Shown here piece after piece: positions 27,275 through 40,608 of a DNA stretch of 64,000 nucleotides. The position numbers and the translations under genes were made by a program. Under the pieces are notes generated by a model. That model saw only the letters and a program-made list of their open reading frames with translations, made no database searches and was not told the origin of the DNA. This stretch comes from Anas platyrhynchos (Eukaryota; Chordata; Aves; Anseriformes; Anatidae): NCBI RefSeq assembly GCF_047663525.1, contig NC_092606.1, forward strand, positions 1,061,501 through 1,125,500. The letters run 5' to 3'. Within the stretch, counting starts at the first letter, position 1; each line of letters opens with the position of its first letter.

Positions 27275-27296
27275 TTTTTTTTTTTTTTTTTTTTTT
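27275..27296. repeat. Poly(T) tract, 22 T
   Basis: A homopolymer in the intergenic spacer with no associated element recognised. Confidence 0.9.
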
Positions 27297-30200
27297 AACC
27301 AAAATGACACACCCCCCAAACTATAAACACAGTAATTAACCCTAAACAATTCACATTTGAAATAGGGAATCAGATCCTCAAAACCACAAGCATACAAATG
27401 TTTCCCTAAAGGATAATCAGGATGTTGGACTTGCTAATAATTTTATGTAGGTATGCAAGCTATGAGAGAACCCATATGGTCCTTTTCCATGCTACAGTTC
27501 TGCTACAAAGCTATATGCCTGTAGAGTTTCAGCACTTGTTGGCTCTCCTTGATGTTTTCAATATAGCATGTGCTGTTCAAATATGCTTTGAAGGTAAGAA
27601 TTTTAGCAAGTCATTGCTCTTTGTACTTTCTCTACATCCTGACCCCTCGATACCCTTGAAACTGGAAGTTTCACAGTCAGAAAGGGTGCTACAGAAATAT
27701 TCCCATCTCCTCTTATCAGCCTTGGCCCATCTGAAAAACAACAGAACTGGAGCTGCAAATGTCTTTCTGCTCACATCTTTCCCTCTCACACATGCCCCAG
27801 AGCTATACAATAGGAGAACTGCTTAGAATATCATAGCAGAGTTTTGCCTACAGCAGACACAGCCATCTGCAAAGAATTCACATTTCAAGACCTGCCGGTT
27901 CCAATGGATCTGAAAATCACAACTAGTCAGCAGGCCTGGATGCAGTCTGCATTGCTAAACGCTTGGGTGCACTCATATAATTGCATAATTCAGCGTTGTG
28001 AACTCCCTCTTCTCAGACAATGTGTTTTAGATATCGACTGCACAGAAGGTCAGCTTGTGCTAGAAAAACAAACAGGCTGCTTTGCTTAGTCCAGCAGCGG
28101 AGGGAGGGCTGGGAATAGGCTATGACAGGAGACATCCAGCCCTGTTAATTGTTGTTACTGGGATGTGCTCAGAGGATTTCAACCTAGCTTTTAGCAGTCC
28201 AGACTTCATGCTTTTTTTTTCCTTCCGTGTAGTGATGTGTAGAGGGTCTAGTCAAGACTGACTTCTGATGCCATTAGTCATTACGCAGACAGTTCTCAGG
28301 CCAAACCACTAAGTGCCTGAGACATACAGGTGCAGCAGAGCGTGCCGCAGAGATGCACCAACTCCTGTTCCCTGCGGTACACTGCCTCTGCTTCTGAAAT
28401 ACTGGGCAGATCAAGTCAGCTTGTGGGGATCCCTAATAACATATTTATTGGATTCTGACAAATTTCATAAAAGAGTAGAGATGTTGCAGATAATTAGGTC
28501 CTGACATGTTTGGGGAACCTTGTGATGAAAGTTCCAAGCATTCATTTGATATCAGTACTGATCAGGCACTGGAGAGAAGTTCTCACATGTTCCCATCAGA
28601 AAAGCTACATTAGGGGGATGCAGTTAGCCACAAAACCCAAATTGCTTTTTGCTCACAGAATTATCTGACGCATCTGATAGATCATGCACGGGCAGCCCAA
28701 CTGATTGTGTTAGGCCACACAATCATTTGGAGGTAGGCTGAAAATGGAGGGCTGTCCCCTCTTACGCTCATTCTGTGAATTGAGTTATCCAGGCTCTTGC
28801 AGTCAGCACAAACCAACATCCCCAAACACAGGGGCTTCCCCCCAGAGAAGCAGCTGGGAATTAAAGAGGGGAAGAAAAAATAAATCTTTACATTAACGCT
28901 GAGCTGAGAAAAGAACCTGAACTTTGACTTGCAGTTGTTATTCATATAGCAACCCTCACCTCAGAGAAAGGCTCCTGGATAATCCTGGAAGCCAAGATTA
29001 GAGCTGCACAAGAAAGTAAGAGGAGGAGCCAGGACAGCCCAGCAATCAGGAAATAGGAACATGGGGCTTTGCCCCCACCTGGAGCAAATGAAGAAATGAC
29101 CGTGTAACTTTACAGACTGAAATGTAACAGGTGGCTGGCTGCACAGACCTAAAGGACTTTTCTGCCCTGTGGAGTATTTCCAGGTGTCCAAGGCTCTCAG
29201 TAAACAGGGATGCACTTCTCTCGAAATGGGTGCGGGTGGAATGACACAGCCTTCCCTACCGGGAACACAAGAAAAGCAGAATAAAAGTGCCTAATTATGG
29301 TGTAATTTATTTTTCTCTTCTGCAAGGGGCTATCAGTGTTCCGTGAGGCAGATAAGGCAGCACATTAGAAAGGCACATCAATGGTGCTGCCAGGGAAACC
29401 TGGCTTTTGTCCTCCCTATAGTGCTACCTACAGAATTCCTGCTGCAAGGGCAGGGGAGAAGCTTGTAAATAGCAAACAGGCACAACACTTAGCAAAGTCA
29501 TCACAACGCGTGACTGCTGCGCAGGCTGTTTTTATTTAATGCTTTCTTTTAGTAGGTGCTTCAAAGGTTTAGAGCCAATGTTTAGAGCCAATTATATGCA
29601 GAGAAATCAAAAAGATACCAAAGTAACAAGCAGTAGGAATACCGGGAGCTACCGAAATAAGTACCCGTCAGTTTTTCTCCCAGGGTGTCTTACTTTCTAG
29701 GATAAAGCCACAATTATGAATATGTTAAAATAGCCTTTTCTTTATTTATTTGGCTACTCAGGAGAGAGGAGAAACTCCATCTTACTTGTGTGGTAGTGGG
29801 AGAACACAGCCTGAGAGGTCCAGCACTGCAGCCTTACATGCTCCTGTAAGAGACATTCCTTTCCTGTACATTCTCCTCAGGAAACATATGTGCCCTGATG
29901 AGCTGAGTTATCATATTACAGCCACAAAAAATCCAAGGATGTGTTAGATGCTCCCTTGATGGTTAGTGTGGTGGTCAGGAGGAAGGGTGCAGACTCAGTC
30001 AGCTTGGAAAAACAGACCAAAAAATAACAGCATAGACCCCCCCCCCATGCTTACATCTGTAGGGGGGTAAACAAAAAAAGGTCAGCAAATGATGAGAATT
30101 AGCAGATTAGAGAATTAGAGTTCAGCTGCTGCAAATGACTTGTAATTGATTATCTTCAATGCTCGATTAAACTGCTCCAGTCAGGGGAAATGCTGTGGGG

Positions 30201-31519
30201 TTGTGGCAGTTGCTGTATGTCCTACTGAGAAGTGAGGGGAGCTCAGCAGGCGTAGCAGTTCCTGCAGTCTAGGACGGACCCTTCATAGTCAAGTGGTAGG
30301 ACTGCCTGCTCTGGCGTGTTTGAAGGAAGCAGAACTTCCACAAGGTTTTTGAAAAGGTTCATTAGTTAATGAGGAGTAACTTACCATGATGACTGCTATT
30401 TCAAGGAGCTTTTCAGAGGCCCTAATATGCTAGGTCCTAAACTGATGTTAGAGATCAGTGCTGCTCAAAGACTTGCAGCACGGAGGAAGGAGAACTAGCT
30501 GTGTGCCCTACAGTGTGGGGTACTGGCAGAGCAGACTGCAATTGTTTCATCTAGTAGCGTGGGTCTACATCCTCTGGGAAACTCTGTGTGAGAGTAAAGT
30601 GGTATAAGGAGTTGCTCATCCTGAAAATCAGGAAATAAGCTGGACCGCCTCATTCCCGTGTGACCGTGGCACTCCCTTCTGATTACTACCTGGACGTGAT
30701 GGCAAAGGACAGGAATGTACCGGGGCATCAGAGGGGAAGGCGCTGACCTGGGCTCTTCAGGAGGCTTGTGCTGGATGGTCAGAACAGCTCCTTTCTGGTC
30801 CTAAAGAGCTGTAAAAACTTAGCTGAAAAGCAGCATAGCCCACTACACCTCACACCTAAGCTTTATAGGTGCACAGAAACAGCTGTTTGCAGATTAGCCC
30901 ATTGTGCCAGCTGCGTGTTTTGAAGTTATTTGTCAAAGGAGAAAAAACTGATTGGATACACATGAAAGCCACCTGGCCTGGGCTGCGAGATAGGATTCAG
31001 TGGAAAGGTTGTGCCTGCTGTGGCTGAGCTGCAGATGAATGGCCCTGCGTGCTGCTGATGTGCACACAGGCAGCTCGTTCTGCCAGGGGAGGTAATAAAT
31101 ACCTTAAAAATAAATAAAAGCCTTGGGGGCAGGGGAGTGAGGAGGTGTAGTTGCCCCTACACAGCTGAGTTGTAGGAATCAGACCTTGCTGGGTGAATCC
31201 TGTACTTCTGGCTAAAACTTTCTCTCAGCTTGCGGTACTATTCCATTCTCACAAGTGAAATTGGATCCTTTGTCCTTGTCAAATCACAGGGTCCCTGTTT
31301 ATTTATTTCAGCACATAGAAAGTAAAGGGCTCTCTTCCCACCTATCTTGCTGTAAGTTCACAAAAGATGATACAGAGCTGGATCCCTTTTATCATGCAAG
31401 GCTCCTAGTTCCCAAATTCTGTCGCAGCCTTTTCCAGAGGGGCATTGCCCCCCTAACAGCAGCCCAGCCCTCAGCCTCTGCGGGAGTGCTGGGGGAAGGC
31501 TGGGGGCTTGCAGCAGGGC

Positions 31520-31547
31520 CACACACACACACACACACACACACACC
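31520..31547. repeat. (CA)n microsatellite, about 13-14 units
   Basis: A pure CA dinucleotide run, likely length-polymorphic, in the intergenic spacer. Confidence 0.95.
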
Positions 31548-33840
31548 CCAGGTCACGCATGCAAGCGAGCCATGCAAATCCAGGCTCTGGGAGTCCCAAG
31601 GGCAGAGCACATTCCCCAGCCACTGCCCAAGCACTGTACTTTCCCACAGATGAACCTCACAGAGAACTTGTGTATGGAGAGGGGTAGAAACAAAGAAACA
31701 CTTGCAAAAGGAGATGACAAAAGCCTCCAGGAGTCAGTTTTCTTATCTGCAGTTTGCACTCAAATAACCCCAAATGGCCGCTTATCTGGAGCAACAATGG
31801 ATTGATTTAAATGTGCAAAAACCCCTGAAGAGTTTATCAGGTTTCTCAGATAAACAGCCTGCAGTGATGTCACAAGGGGGTGGATGATGAGCTCCTGGGG
31901 AAATGCAGTCCTCTGCCACTGCCAGTACAGGGCCTTGTCTGCTAAGCTCAGATGGAGATTTGAAATACCGAGGGGTTTGGGATGTTCAGGGCTGGGGATC
32001 TGCTCTCCTGCCTGGGACATGCAGGGAAGGTTATGACGGTTTTCACACAACATCTGGCTATTTAAAGATCCTGGGATAAAAACGTATCAACACTTCTACC
32101 CTGTAAGCAGAGCTGCAGAGCAGATGCCAGCTATCTATGGAGGCTGCCGAACACGAAGCACTGATCTCACAGATAAGTCGTGCTTGCTTCCTGCTCCCTC
32201 AGGACTTGACTCAGGGTCTCTTGAAGTTGTCAGAAGACTTGCGATTGACTTGTCTCTCAGTTAGTGCTCCCGCTGCCCAAAACAGTTCTTTAATTACTGC
32301 ATGAAGAGCATCCCCCAGGAAGCTGGAGGCACAGACGCCCTGAATTTGCTAGAAGCTAACGAATGTGCTCCCAGTTCAAACTCGGCTGTTTTATAGGGTT
32401 GGTTGCCTTCGCACCAACCTCCCAATTCCCTGCTGGCGTAAGCGTTTGTCAGCAGAAGGGAAACAAGTTAGCTCTGTGATTAATTGCCGGTAAGGTGGCT
32501 GTGGTGTGTCCCAAGAAAGTCCTTACTGTGTGGGTTTATTTTGTTTTCTAATGCATTCAGATGCACGGGGAAGGAGAACAATCAGGACGAGGTGTCCCTA
32601 ACCCCCTTCTACATCTCTGCAAATGTCAGGAGAGCTTCTGTTCCTTGCGTTACCAACCCCAGGGACAGAGGTGTGTACACTGAGGGTGGGTTACGTGTGT
32701 CGGTGTCCGTGGAGGTGAGAGCCCTGCCTGTGAGCTCGCCCCTGCGCGCCCGTGTCCCACCTGGCCCCGCACCCCGGCTGGAGCTGCCTGTGGCCGCTGG
32801 GCAGCACACTGCTTCAGCAGCACCCTGTGCCTCGAGGTGACACGGTGCTGGCAACCAGCCGCCCAGAGTCCTTGCGCAATTCTGCATTTTCTCCCAGTCC
32901 GGGAAATGACTTAAGAAACCGAGCCGGCTGGGCCAAGGCGCTCAGTGCTGCAGGTTTTGGCGTGGAGCCACTAGCCAGATGAACCCGCTGCCGTGGGGCT
33001 GTAAAGCCCTTCTCCTCCCTTGCATGGCAGTGCCTCTCTGTCTGGCACCAGGGGTCTCTAGCACTGTGGTGACAATGCCAGGTGGTCCTGAGGCAGAAGC
33101 GTTCTGGGGTATGCCCTGAGTGCTGTGTGGCTGCAGAGCTGCAGCAGGGAGGCTGCTCAGTCCGTTAGGCGTTAGGTGAGTGCCACACGCTGCTGTTCGG
33201 GTGTCCGAGGCTGCCTTCTTCGAGAAAGGGAGGCCTGCAGCCCCTGAGGTTGTCCAGGCACGTGTGCGCATGGAGCAGAGGGTGAGGGTGGATGTATTTC
33301 TCCCCCTTACATTGTGTTTCCTCTACCCGTCTGTGAATTCTGTGAAATACAACCCAGACATCCTCTCTGTGCTTTAACTGAGCTGTGTGCAGGACAGATA
33401 AAGGACTGGCTTTCTTTAGATGTACAAAAATTAAGAGCAGCCCTCTTGCAACCACTGGAATAACAGCAGCGTAGATAAGCTGCGAGTCAGACCTCTTCTG
33501 CTCCTTGTCCTCTCGCCCCTTGAGTCCAAGCGCTGCTTCGTGCACAGGATATACTTGCAGTGTAGGGAAATACAGGCTCCTCCCCACATCCAGTCCCTGC
33601 ACTTAAACAAGCCTTTGGCATCTCTTGTTATTTCTGAACCTGAATATTCTTTTCTGCATCGTGTCATGCATTTATTTGTGTTTTTACCCTAGAAACCTCA
33701 GTCAAAACAAACAAGGGCCTGCTGCCCCACTCCTTGAGTCACCAGTGAATGCAGCGAGAGACAGGCCTAGAATAAGAAAATGGTACTCACCTCTAAACAT
33801 TTCCTGTACGTGTGTTTACATACACCTGCTTTTATATTAA

Positions 33841-33911
33841 ATGTGTATATGTATACTTTTGTGTATGTAGAAATATATAGAGTGTGTATGCACATACACA
33901 AACACACAAAA
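33841..33911. repeat. TG/CA-rich imperfect hairpin tract
   Basis: The segment is a mix of TGTGTATG-type and CATACACA-type text. A perfect 8-bp stem (TGTGTATG at 33883-33890, CATACACA at 33893-33900) closes on a 2-nt spacer. An outer TTTTGTGT faces an ACACAAAA. It resembles a decayed TG microsatellite that folds on itself. Confidence 0.7.
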
Positions 33912-36900
33912 ATATAAACAATGTCAGGAGGAAGAGACCCCAGAGACAGTAAGCAGATGAAGTAAATCAGCAGCGGTCAGGACTCACTGTCTAATTGTTG
34001 TCAGAGCTACTTTCTTGTGGTTTGGAGCAGTTGTGCTGCAGGAATGGCACCTGCCCGTTCCTGCCCTGCCAGCAGCTGCCATGGAGGTTAATCAGGGGGT
34101 GACCTCCGAGCACCGTCTCTACGCAGCGACAATCCATAAGGGCTGGTCACTCCAACGTCCCGATGAAGTATTTTTTCAGGTGGCTGTTTTAGTGGTTCGA
34201 GCCTTCTCGCTGGAGCCCCATGCTGTAGCATGTTCTCTGTTGGAGAACTTTGATTTCAGTTCTTTCCATTCTTTGTTTCCTGTTGTTGAAGCTGATGCTT
34301 TTTAACACAGCTATTCTAAAACCATTGCTAACGTCCTGCATACTCCACTTTCTTCAAAGGTACAGTTGCAAATAGAAGTTGACTTTGATGTTTTTGGCAC
34401 AGCCTTGCCTTCAGCCCCTGGTGTGTAGGTCTTAGCATCGCTGGTCAGGAAAAGGAGCGCCTGAGAGTGACTGCTGCGTGAGCCCAGGTGTTGGAGAGCT
34501 CAGAGGAAGAGGATGTTGGACCCCTTGGGCCTAGCTCAGAGCTTTGAAGTCACTTCATGCTGGCGGCCAGCTGTACATTTGCTCAGGACTCGCTGGGTCC
34601 ATTTGAAGTCTATTTCTAGCCGGCAGATGTCATTCAGCAAGCACAATGGGCACTTAGCACAAGAACTGAGCCCCCAGTCCCTCCCTTGTCAGCTGTTTGG
34701 GGGCTGGGGCACCCCCAGCAGGGTGCTGCAGTGTGACACCCTCCCGTGGCCCCCTGGGGATGTGCACGAGGGGTACCTCATGGAGGAGGTGGCATTGCTC
34801 ACAGGCAGGGATAGGGGCATTGAGTCAAACCAGCTTGTATGCTGAGGTAGTAGCTGTGCTGGCACTGCACCAGGGCATTTCTCCCTCCCAGGAGACAAAC
34901 TACATGCCCTTCATCCATCCTATGTAAAGATTCTTCCTGAAGTGAGCTTTAAACACTGCCTTTGACTTGGTGCCTCTGCTGAGTCTCAGCCTGAGCAAAA
35001 CGCTCCTGCCTCTTCTGTCAGAAGCACAGTTAAAATAGCTCCTGCTGCTGGTGATTTCATGGGAGGTAAAAATAGGGAACAACTAACGAGACACAGGAGA
35101 GGCACTTCATGATGACAGTGTCCTAACACAGAAATCCTAAAATTAGGAGTAGTCTGTGTCTCCAGGCAATTTCAGAAGGAGATTAGGCTCCCCATCGCTG
35201 ACTCAACGTAACTCTGTACCTGGCTGTGTGTGCACACTGGGAATTCCCTCATCTCCCTGAATGCAGGTACCGGTGTGATCTACCACGATACCCAAAGCTT
35301 GCCCCTGTGGCCAGAAACACTGCTGAATCCAAACAGTGAGAAAAATAATGATGAAAGTTGATATGGGCAGATGGGCCTGCCTACTCAGCTGTACTTTCGA
35401 CACCCAGGAAAAGGACAGGTTGTCTGTAGGGCTCAGCACTTTAGGATGCATCCATACTCGTGAGCTCATTTGCAGAGCAGGCACTGAGCTGCATGCTGCG
35501 GGTGTGTGGAGCACATCCTCTCAGCAGGACCAAGGTCAGAAAAAAGCAACACAGCACTGTGTCAGTGCCGGGAGGGGGCTCAACCAACAAGAGGCCAGTT
35601 ATTTCATTGCAAACTAAAACTTCAAGGCAGTTTTGTCATCCAAGAATGCTGACCCTACTTAGCTGTGAGGAGATTTTGTGCCTTGTAATCCCCCATTGAT
35701 CTGGATTACTCTTTTTATTTAAAGAAACTGACCTCCAGCAGCCACACCAGCTCCGTCTGGCCCAGCAAGCAAGTCTGGAGCACAAGTACAGGAACAAATT
35801 CTAACTCAAAAAAATCGGGTTGACAAATATTGGGCCTCAATTAAAAGGCTGAAGAAAACAGGAGAGCATTATCTTATGCAAGTCTTAACACTTTGCTAGT
35901 AGACTATGTAGTCTAACAGGTCCCATTAATCCTGTTTCTCAGCTAATAAATTAAGGGGTACCAAATCAGTATTTTGCTAGGCCATAATACGTTGCTAAAA
36001 GTCAGGTTTATTGTTACTGGTAGCCAGCTCCAGTTTCTTTCCTTCCCTTTTTTAAAGAAGGAATACAGACCTCTGTCATCCAAGTGTTAGCCAGTGACAT
36101 AGAAAAACCTATGTTTACATCTCTGACTTGGCCCAGACTTCAGGTGTGTCTTTGGGTAAGTCCCCCAGCTTCTCCGTATTTCGGATGTACTCCAGAACTT
36201 CTCCACCTCCCAAAGGTATCATGGTGCCAAAGTGGGTGGTGCTCAGCGGCCTTCTTAATGAAGCTGTGGTTGTCACACCGTGTGGAGACCTAAATGAAGG
36301 GTAGAAACATGAAAGGCACTGTAGGCATCATTTGCCCTGACTTTCAGTGCATGTCATGCACGTCACCCATAGTCCCCTCCCTCTGTAAATACCACTGTAG
36401 TGCATTTTCCTAAACATTCTCCCGTGCCCTTGCTAATTTAAGCCTCTATGTTGTGCTGAAAAGTCACGTTGACACCCGCAGGTATTTCATGTGACTGCAG
36501 AACCTCAGGCAGCGCTCCTGTAACTATCTTCATCTTAATAACAGTAACAAGTCCTCAAAGACCGGCGTTAAAATTCTGGCTTAGGCCTTTGCCTAAAATT
36601 AGTGCTTGAACTGCATGTGGTCTGGAGACATGATTTCATACCTGCTATTCCTGGAACTTCTTTCCTGACTGTGAGCACAGCCTGGTTAAAACCCTTCCTA
36701 AATGCACTTCCTTGAGGAGGCCTCTGAAAGATACATGGTGGGGGTGATGTTGCGTTGTCCACAGGGGAGAAGCTCTTTGTCTCGGGTGTGATAATCATTG
36801 AACAAACCAGCGTTAATGACACCGGTATTCCAAGCAGCTCTGTGTTCCTATACCATGTTTTGTATTAGCCTCCTCACGCTGCCAGTGCTTCCTCTTGCTC

Positions 36901-39900
36901 CTTTCCTACCAGAGCCGTATCCCAGGCTGTGCCGGTGAGGCCAGGAGGCAGCTGTACGCATCCCTGCTGCCGGATTAGGAACTGGGCATTTGTAACTCGT
37001 CCTGACGATGAATGAGGGTAATTCTTCCCTTTCATGCCTATGGGAATTACAAGCCCCCTCGAGGTCCTTTTCTTTTTTTATTTGATGTAAACTAACAACA
37101 AAGATGGGCTGCTTAGGCTGTACGGGAGGGCTGCATCTCTGAGGAGTGCAGGGCTGTGGAGATGTGATAATTCTGAACAAAAAGATGCTCTTCTCCTGCC
37201 TTCCTTGACCTTCTACCAGCTGTACAGCCGCAGGGAGGTCTAGCCAGTCCTGATGGCATCTGTGTTCAGCACAGACACTCTAGCCTTAGGTTGGGTCAGA
37301 AGAGTGCTGTAAAAGAAGTAGTGACATTACTGTTTACTAAAAACAAAACAAAACACAACAAAACTTGGCTTTTTCTTTTTTGAATAGAAGCAAACATCCT
37401 TTCCTCTCATTTCTGGCCAGATCCCCATTGTTTGTCCCTGGAAAGTGGTTGAGATAAAAATATAAGTGACGGTATCCTTTAAGGAGCAGCAAAAACCATC
37501 ACGGCTGTGCTATTGGGAAATGACCGAGGCAGTACAGAAAAGGTTGGTGTCTGAACACGAGCAGTATTTTTGATCTACAGATCTGGCCCTTACAACTCAG
37601 CCCCTCCTACACATCTGCCTGGTCTCATAATCTTGCAGTTAGTCTTGGTGTTTTCACTTAAAAGCCCCATTTCCTGAAGCCACGTGGTTTCACATAAACC
37701 TCAACTTTCACCTTAATAAAAAAAAAAAAAAAGCAAATTCTTCACGACTTCAGAAAAAGAAGAATAAAATAAGCTTGCAGGTATGACTGCATGGTTCCCG
37801 GAAGGCAGCAATAAAGAGCACAATTTTATTTATGATCTTTAAATTAGCTTCCTATCATTCTTCAGGTGTTTGAATGCACGTATTTAACAGCTTGTGGATA
37901 AGGTAATGGGACAGTATTAGGAAAAGAGGCACCAGGAAGTTAAGGCTCCATGAAACAGGCAGATGGTTGCAGAGGTAGAAGTGGGATCCAGTTACCTGCA
38001 TTCACGTCTCACATCCCGCTTTTCCACAGCTGCCTTTCTGGAAAGCAACTGCTGACGTGGCAGTGAAGGACGTTATTTGCAAGACAGGCTGGGGATGGTG
38101 AACAAAATAGAACATTAAGACTTGAAAGTTGCAACAAAACCTCAATTCTTCAACAAAATGTCATCTGTGTGTGACAGAGGAACAGAGTCTTTATAAAGCT
38201 GGCAGCCTGTGAAGTGATGACTGCTGGCATCATTGTGTTTGGGACGATTTCAGGACGCGATGCCGCAGTGCTTGCTGGAAGAACAGTTTTTCCACTCCTC
38301 CTTAGGCCGGGAGCCAGACTGTTCTTTCCCAGAAGTGATGAAAACGAGCATCCTTAGCTGGAACTTGCCTGATACTTTCCATCAGAAGGACTCTTCCAAT
38401 GTAGCCCCACCATACAAAAGCATGATTGTTTGCAGGCCTAGAAAAAATCCTGCCTGCAGTTGTCAAATGAGCAACTTCAGAAGGAGGAAACCAAGCTTCA
38501 ATAGGTGCCGGTCTCCAGCCACCGTCAGGCAGCTGTCATGCTCTGATGATTCATACACAAAGTATATCAAGAAAGGCCTAGAAATCTGCATGTAATGTGT
38601 GATTTCCTTCCTCTCCCTCGTCAAGGGCAGCCCTTTACGTACGGTCCAACTGAGTTGTGGTCTCCAAAGGGGGGTTTCTGAAAGAGGTGTGCTGGAAGAG
38701 CTGACAGAAGTTTATCTTCAGGAAAAGTCATGCATTTGTTTGGTTCTCTGGGGCTGCTTGTTTTTCATGCGTTGTTTCTTTACAAATTAAAGCAAGGGAA
38801 TCAAACAAAAAAAAAGTCAGAGGTTTGTATCTTGACCCTGGCAGGACTGTCTCATACTCAGTGCCGCTGCTTGTGATGTATTCAAGCAGCTGGCCTCCTA
38901 CAAGAAGCCAGGACACTAATGGATCAGAAAATCCCACGCAGCTTGTTTTCTTTCTCTAAAGCTGACACATCCAAACTGCAGCGGGATGCTGTTATGATGC
39001 AGAGGGGAGCTGCTGCAGGAATCTTACCTCCAAACCCTGGGAAAACTGCAGATTCCCATGTAAACGCACCCTTGTGGTTTTATTGCCTGCTAAGGAGCTT
39101 TTTTCTTCAGTCTGGCATCCGAGACTCTCCCTTCATGCACAAACACAGCGAGGCAGCGAGTGAATGCCCCTGTCTTCTGCAGGAGCCTGTGGGGCGAGCA
39201 AGCACCCTGGCTTGGAGACCGAAGCTGCAGCTGCGCCCTGGGCCCCAGGCAGCCCTGCTCTGCCTCCAGTTGCAATCAAAGGTAGCGGTGCACGGGGTCC
39301 TGTAACAGCAGGAATGGGAGCAACTCTGCAGTCAGCAGAAAGCCACTGGGACGGGGGTAGGATGCGCTCTCTTGTGCTTCTTCAAAAGCCTCCTTTCCCT
39401 ACGTGACCTCAAACTGCGTGAGAGACTCCAAATTTTGCCCCTTCAGCTGTCTTGGCAGTCCCTTTGCTATCAGTACTGATTCACAACACCTTTTGAAGAA
39501 AGCCAGTGTTCTAATCATTACAACTGCTGAAAACTTCAGTTTTACTCATGTAAATAAATGCTCATAGGACTCGGGAATACATCCCAGGATCTCTCACTTT
39601 TTGATCCCATGGCAGCCGCCACAAAGTACAGCCGATGAATGAGAACAGCAGCCGTCTGCTAGCACCAGAATGCTGTAGTTTTGGCTTCATTTCTCATGAA
39701 CATTTTTGATTTTCTGCGGTAGATGTCACCTTGAAGCTTGACAACACCGAGTTCACCGTCTCTGCAGACCCATCAGCCAAGGGATGTACCTGGAAGACAG
39801 CGGTTCCCTCGGATTCCTTCCAAGGAGCTATTTCCGTTCCGAATCAAGCAAGCAATACCGAGTGTCACCCAGCAGAGAGCACTGCAGACCCAGGAAGGCT

Positions 39901-39947
39901 TCCAGGCTGGGGAGATGGATTCTCACAAATTGATCCTCACAATTTTC

Positions 39948-39950
<3 letters not shown>

Positions 39951-39980
<30 letters not shown>
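39951..39980. repeat. Poly(T) tract, 30 T
   Basis: An uninterrupted run of 30 T. Read on the minus strand it is a poly(A) tract, but no retrogene body is recognised to its right. Confidence 0.9.
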
Positions 39981-40560
39981 CTCTTCTGGCAAAGGCAAAA
40001 GCAACAATTCAAATAAGTCTCAGCTTCTCAGGAGGAGTTAAACAGATCACAGCCAAGAGCATATATGAAAGATAAAACTCAACAGGATGCACCCAGGGTT
40101 AGAGCACAGTGTAGGGGTGCCAGCCCCACTCATCTGAAATGGGAAGGTCAGTACAAAATCCTGACTGTACCTTTAAAGAACACGTGACTTTAAAAAATGC
40201 ATCAACCAGGTACCCTGGTACATGTTGATTTTTGGTGTGTAAACAGAGATCATGTTGTCAGACATGACTCTAAAAATATACAATTTTGCTCCCCTTGCTC
40301 TGAGATGAGATTCAGCTCAGATTTACTCTAGAAGTTGAGCTCTTAAAAACACCAATAATTGGTGTGAAATCACAAGAGTAATCTGTTTTGAAAGAACAGA
40401 GGAAAATCAACTCATCAGCAAAGCTGAATCTGTGATGAATGGAGTAAAATCTCTGGACCTGTATCTACAGACTGACTTTAAAGAACCACAGCTACATTTG
40501 ATCTTGGCTCTGAGAATGAAGATAGGCACGTGCCACGGTCCTGCCTTACCACACCAGGAA

Positions 40561-40608
40561 GGAAAGTCATATTCTGAGGTGCCTTTATGAGGAAAGTCAT
40601 AGTCTCAG
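40561..40608. repeat. Pair of near-identical 18-bp direct repeats
   Basis: ggaaagtcatattctgag (40561-40578) and ggaaagtcatagtctcag (40591-40608) are spaced by 30 bases and differ at two positions. This looks like a small local duplication in the intergenic spacer. Confidence 0.75.

Noticed and set aside
27422-27826. 134-codon plus-strand frame in the spacer
   Set aside because: It looks hydrophobic and protein-like at first, but no family is recognised and no flanking exons are found.
30749-30805. Possible CR1 tail (gctggatggtcagaacagctcc-like text)
   Set aside because: Similarity to the CR1 3' motif is too weak and too short to support a call.
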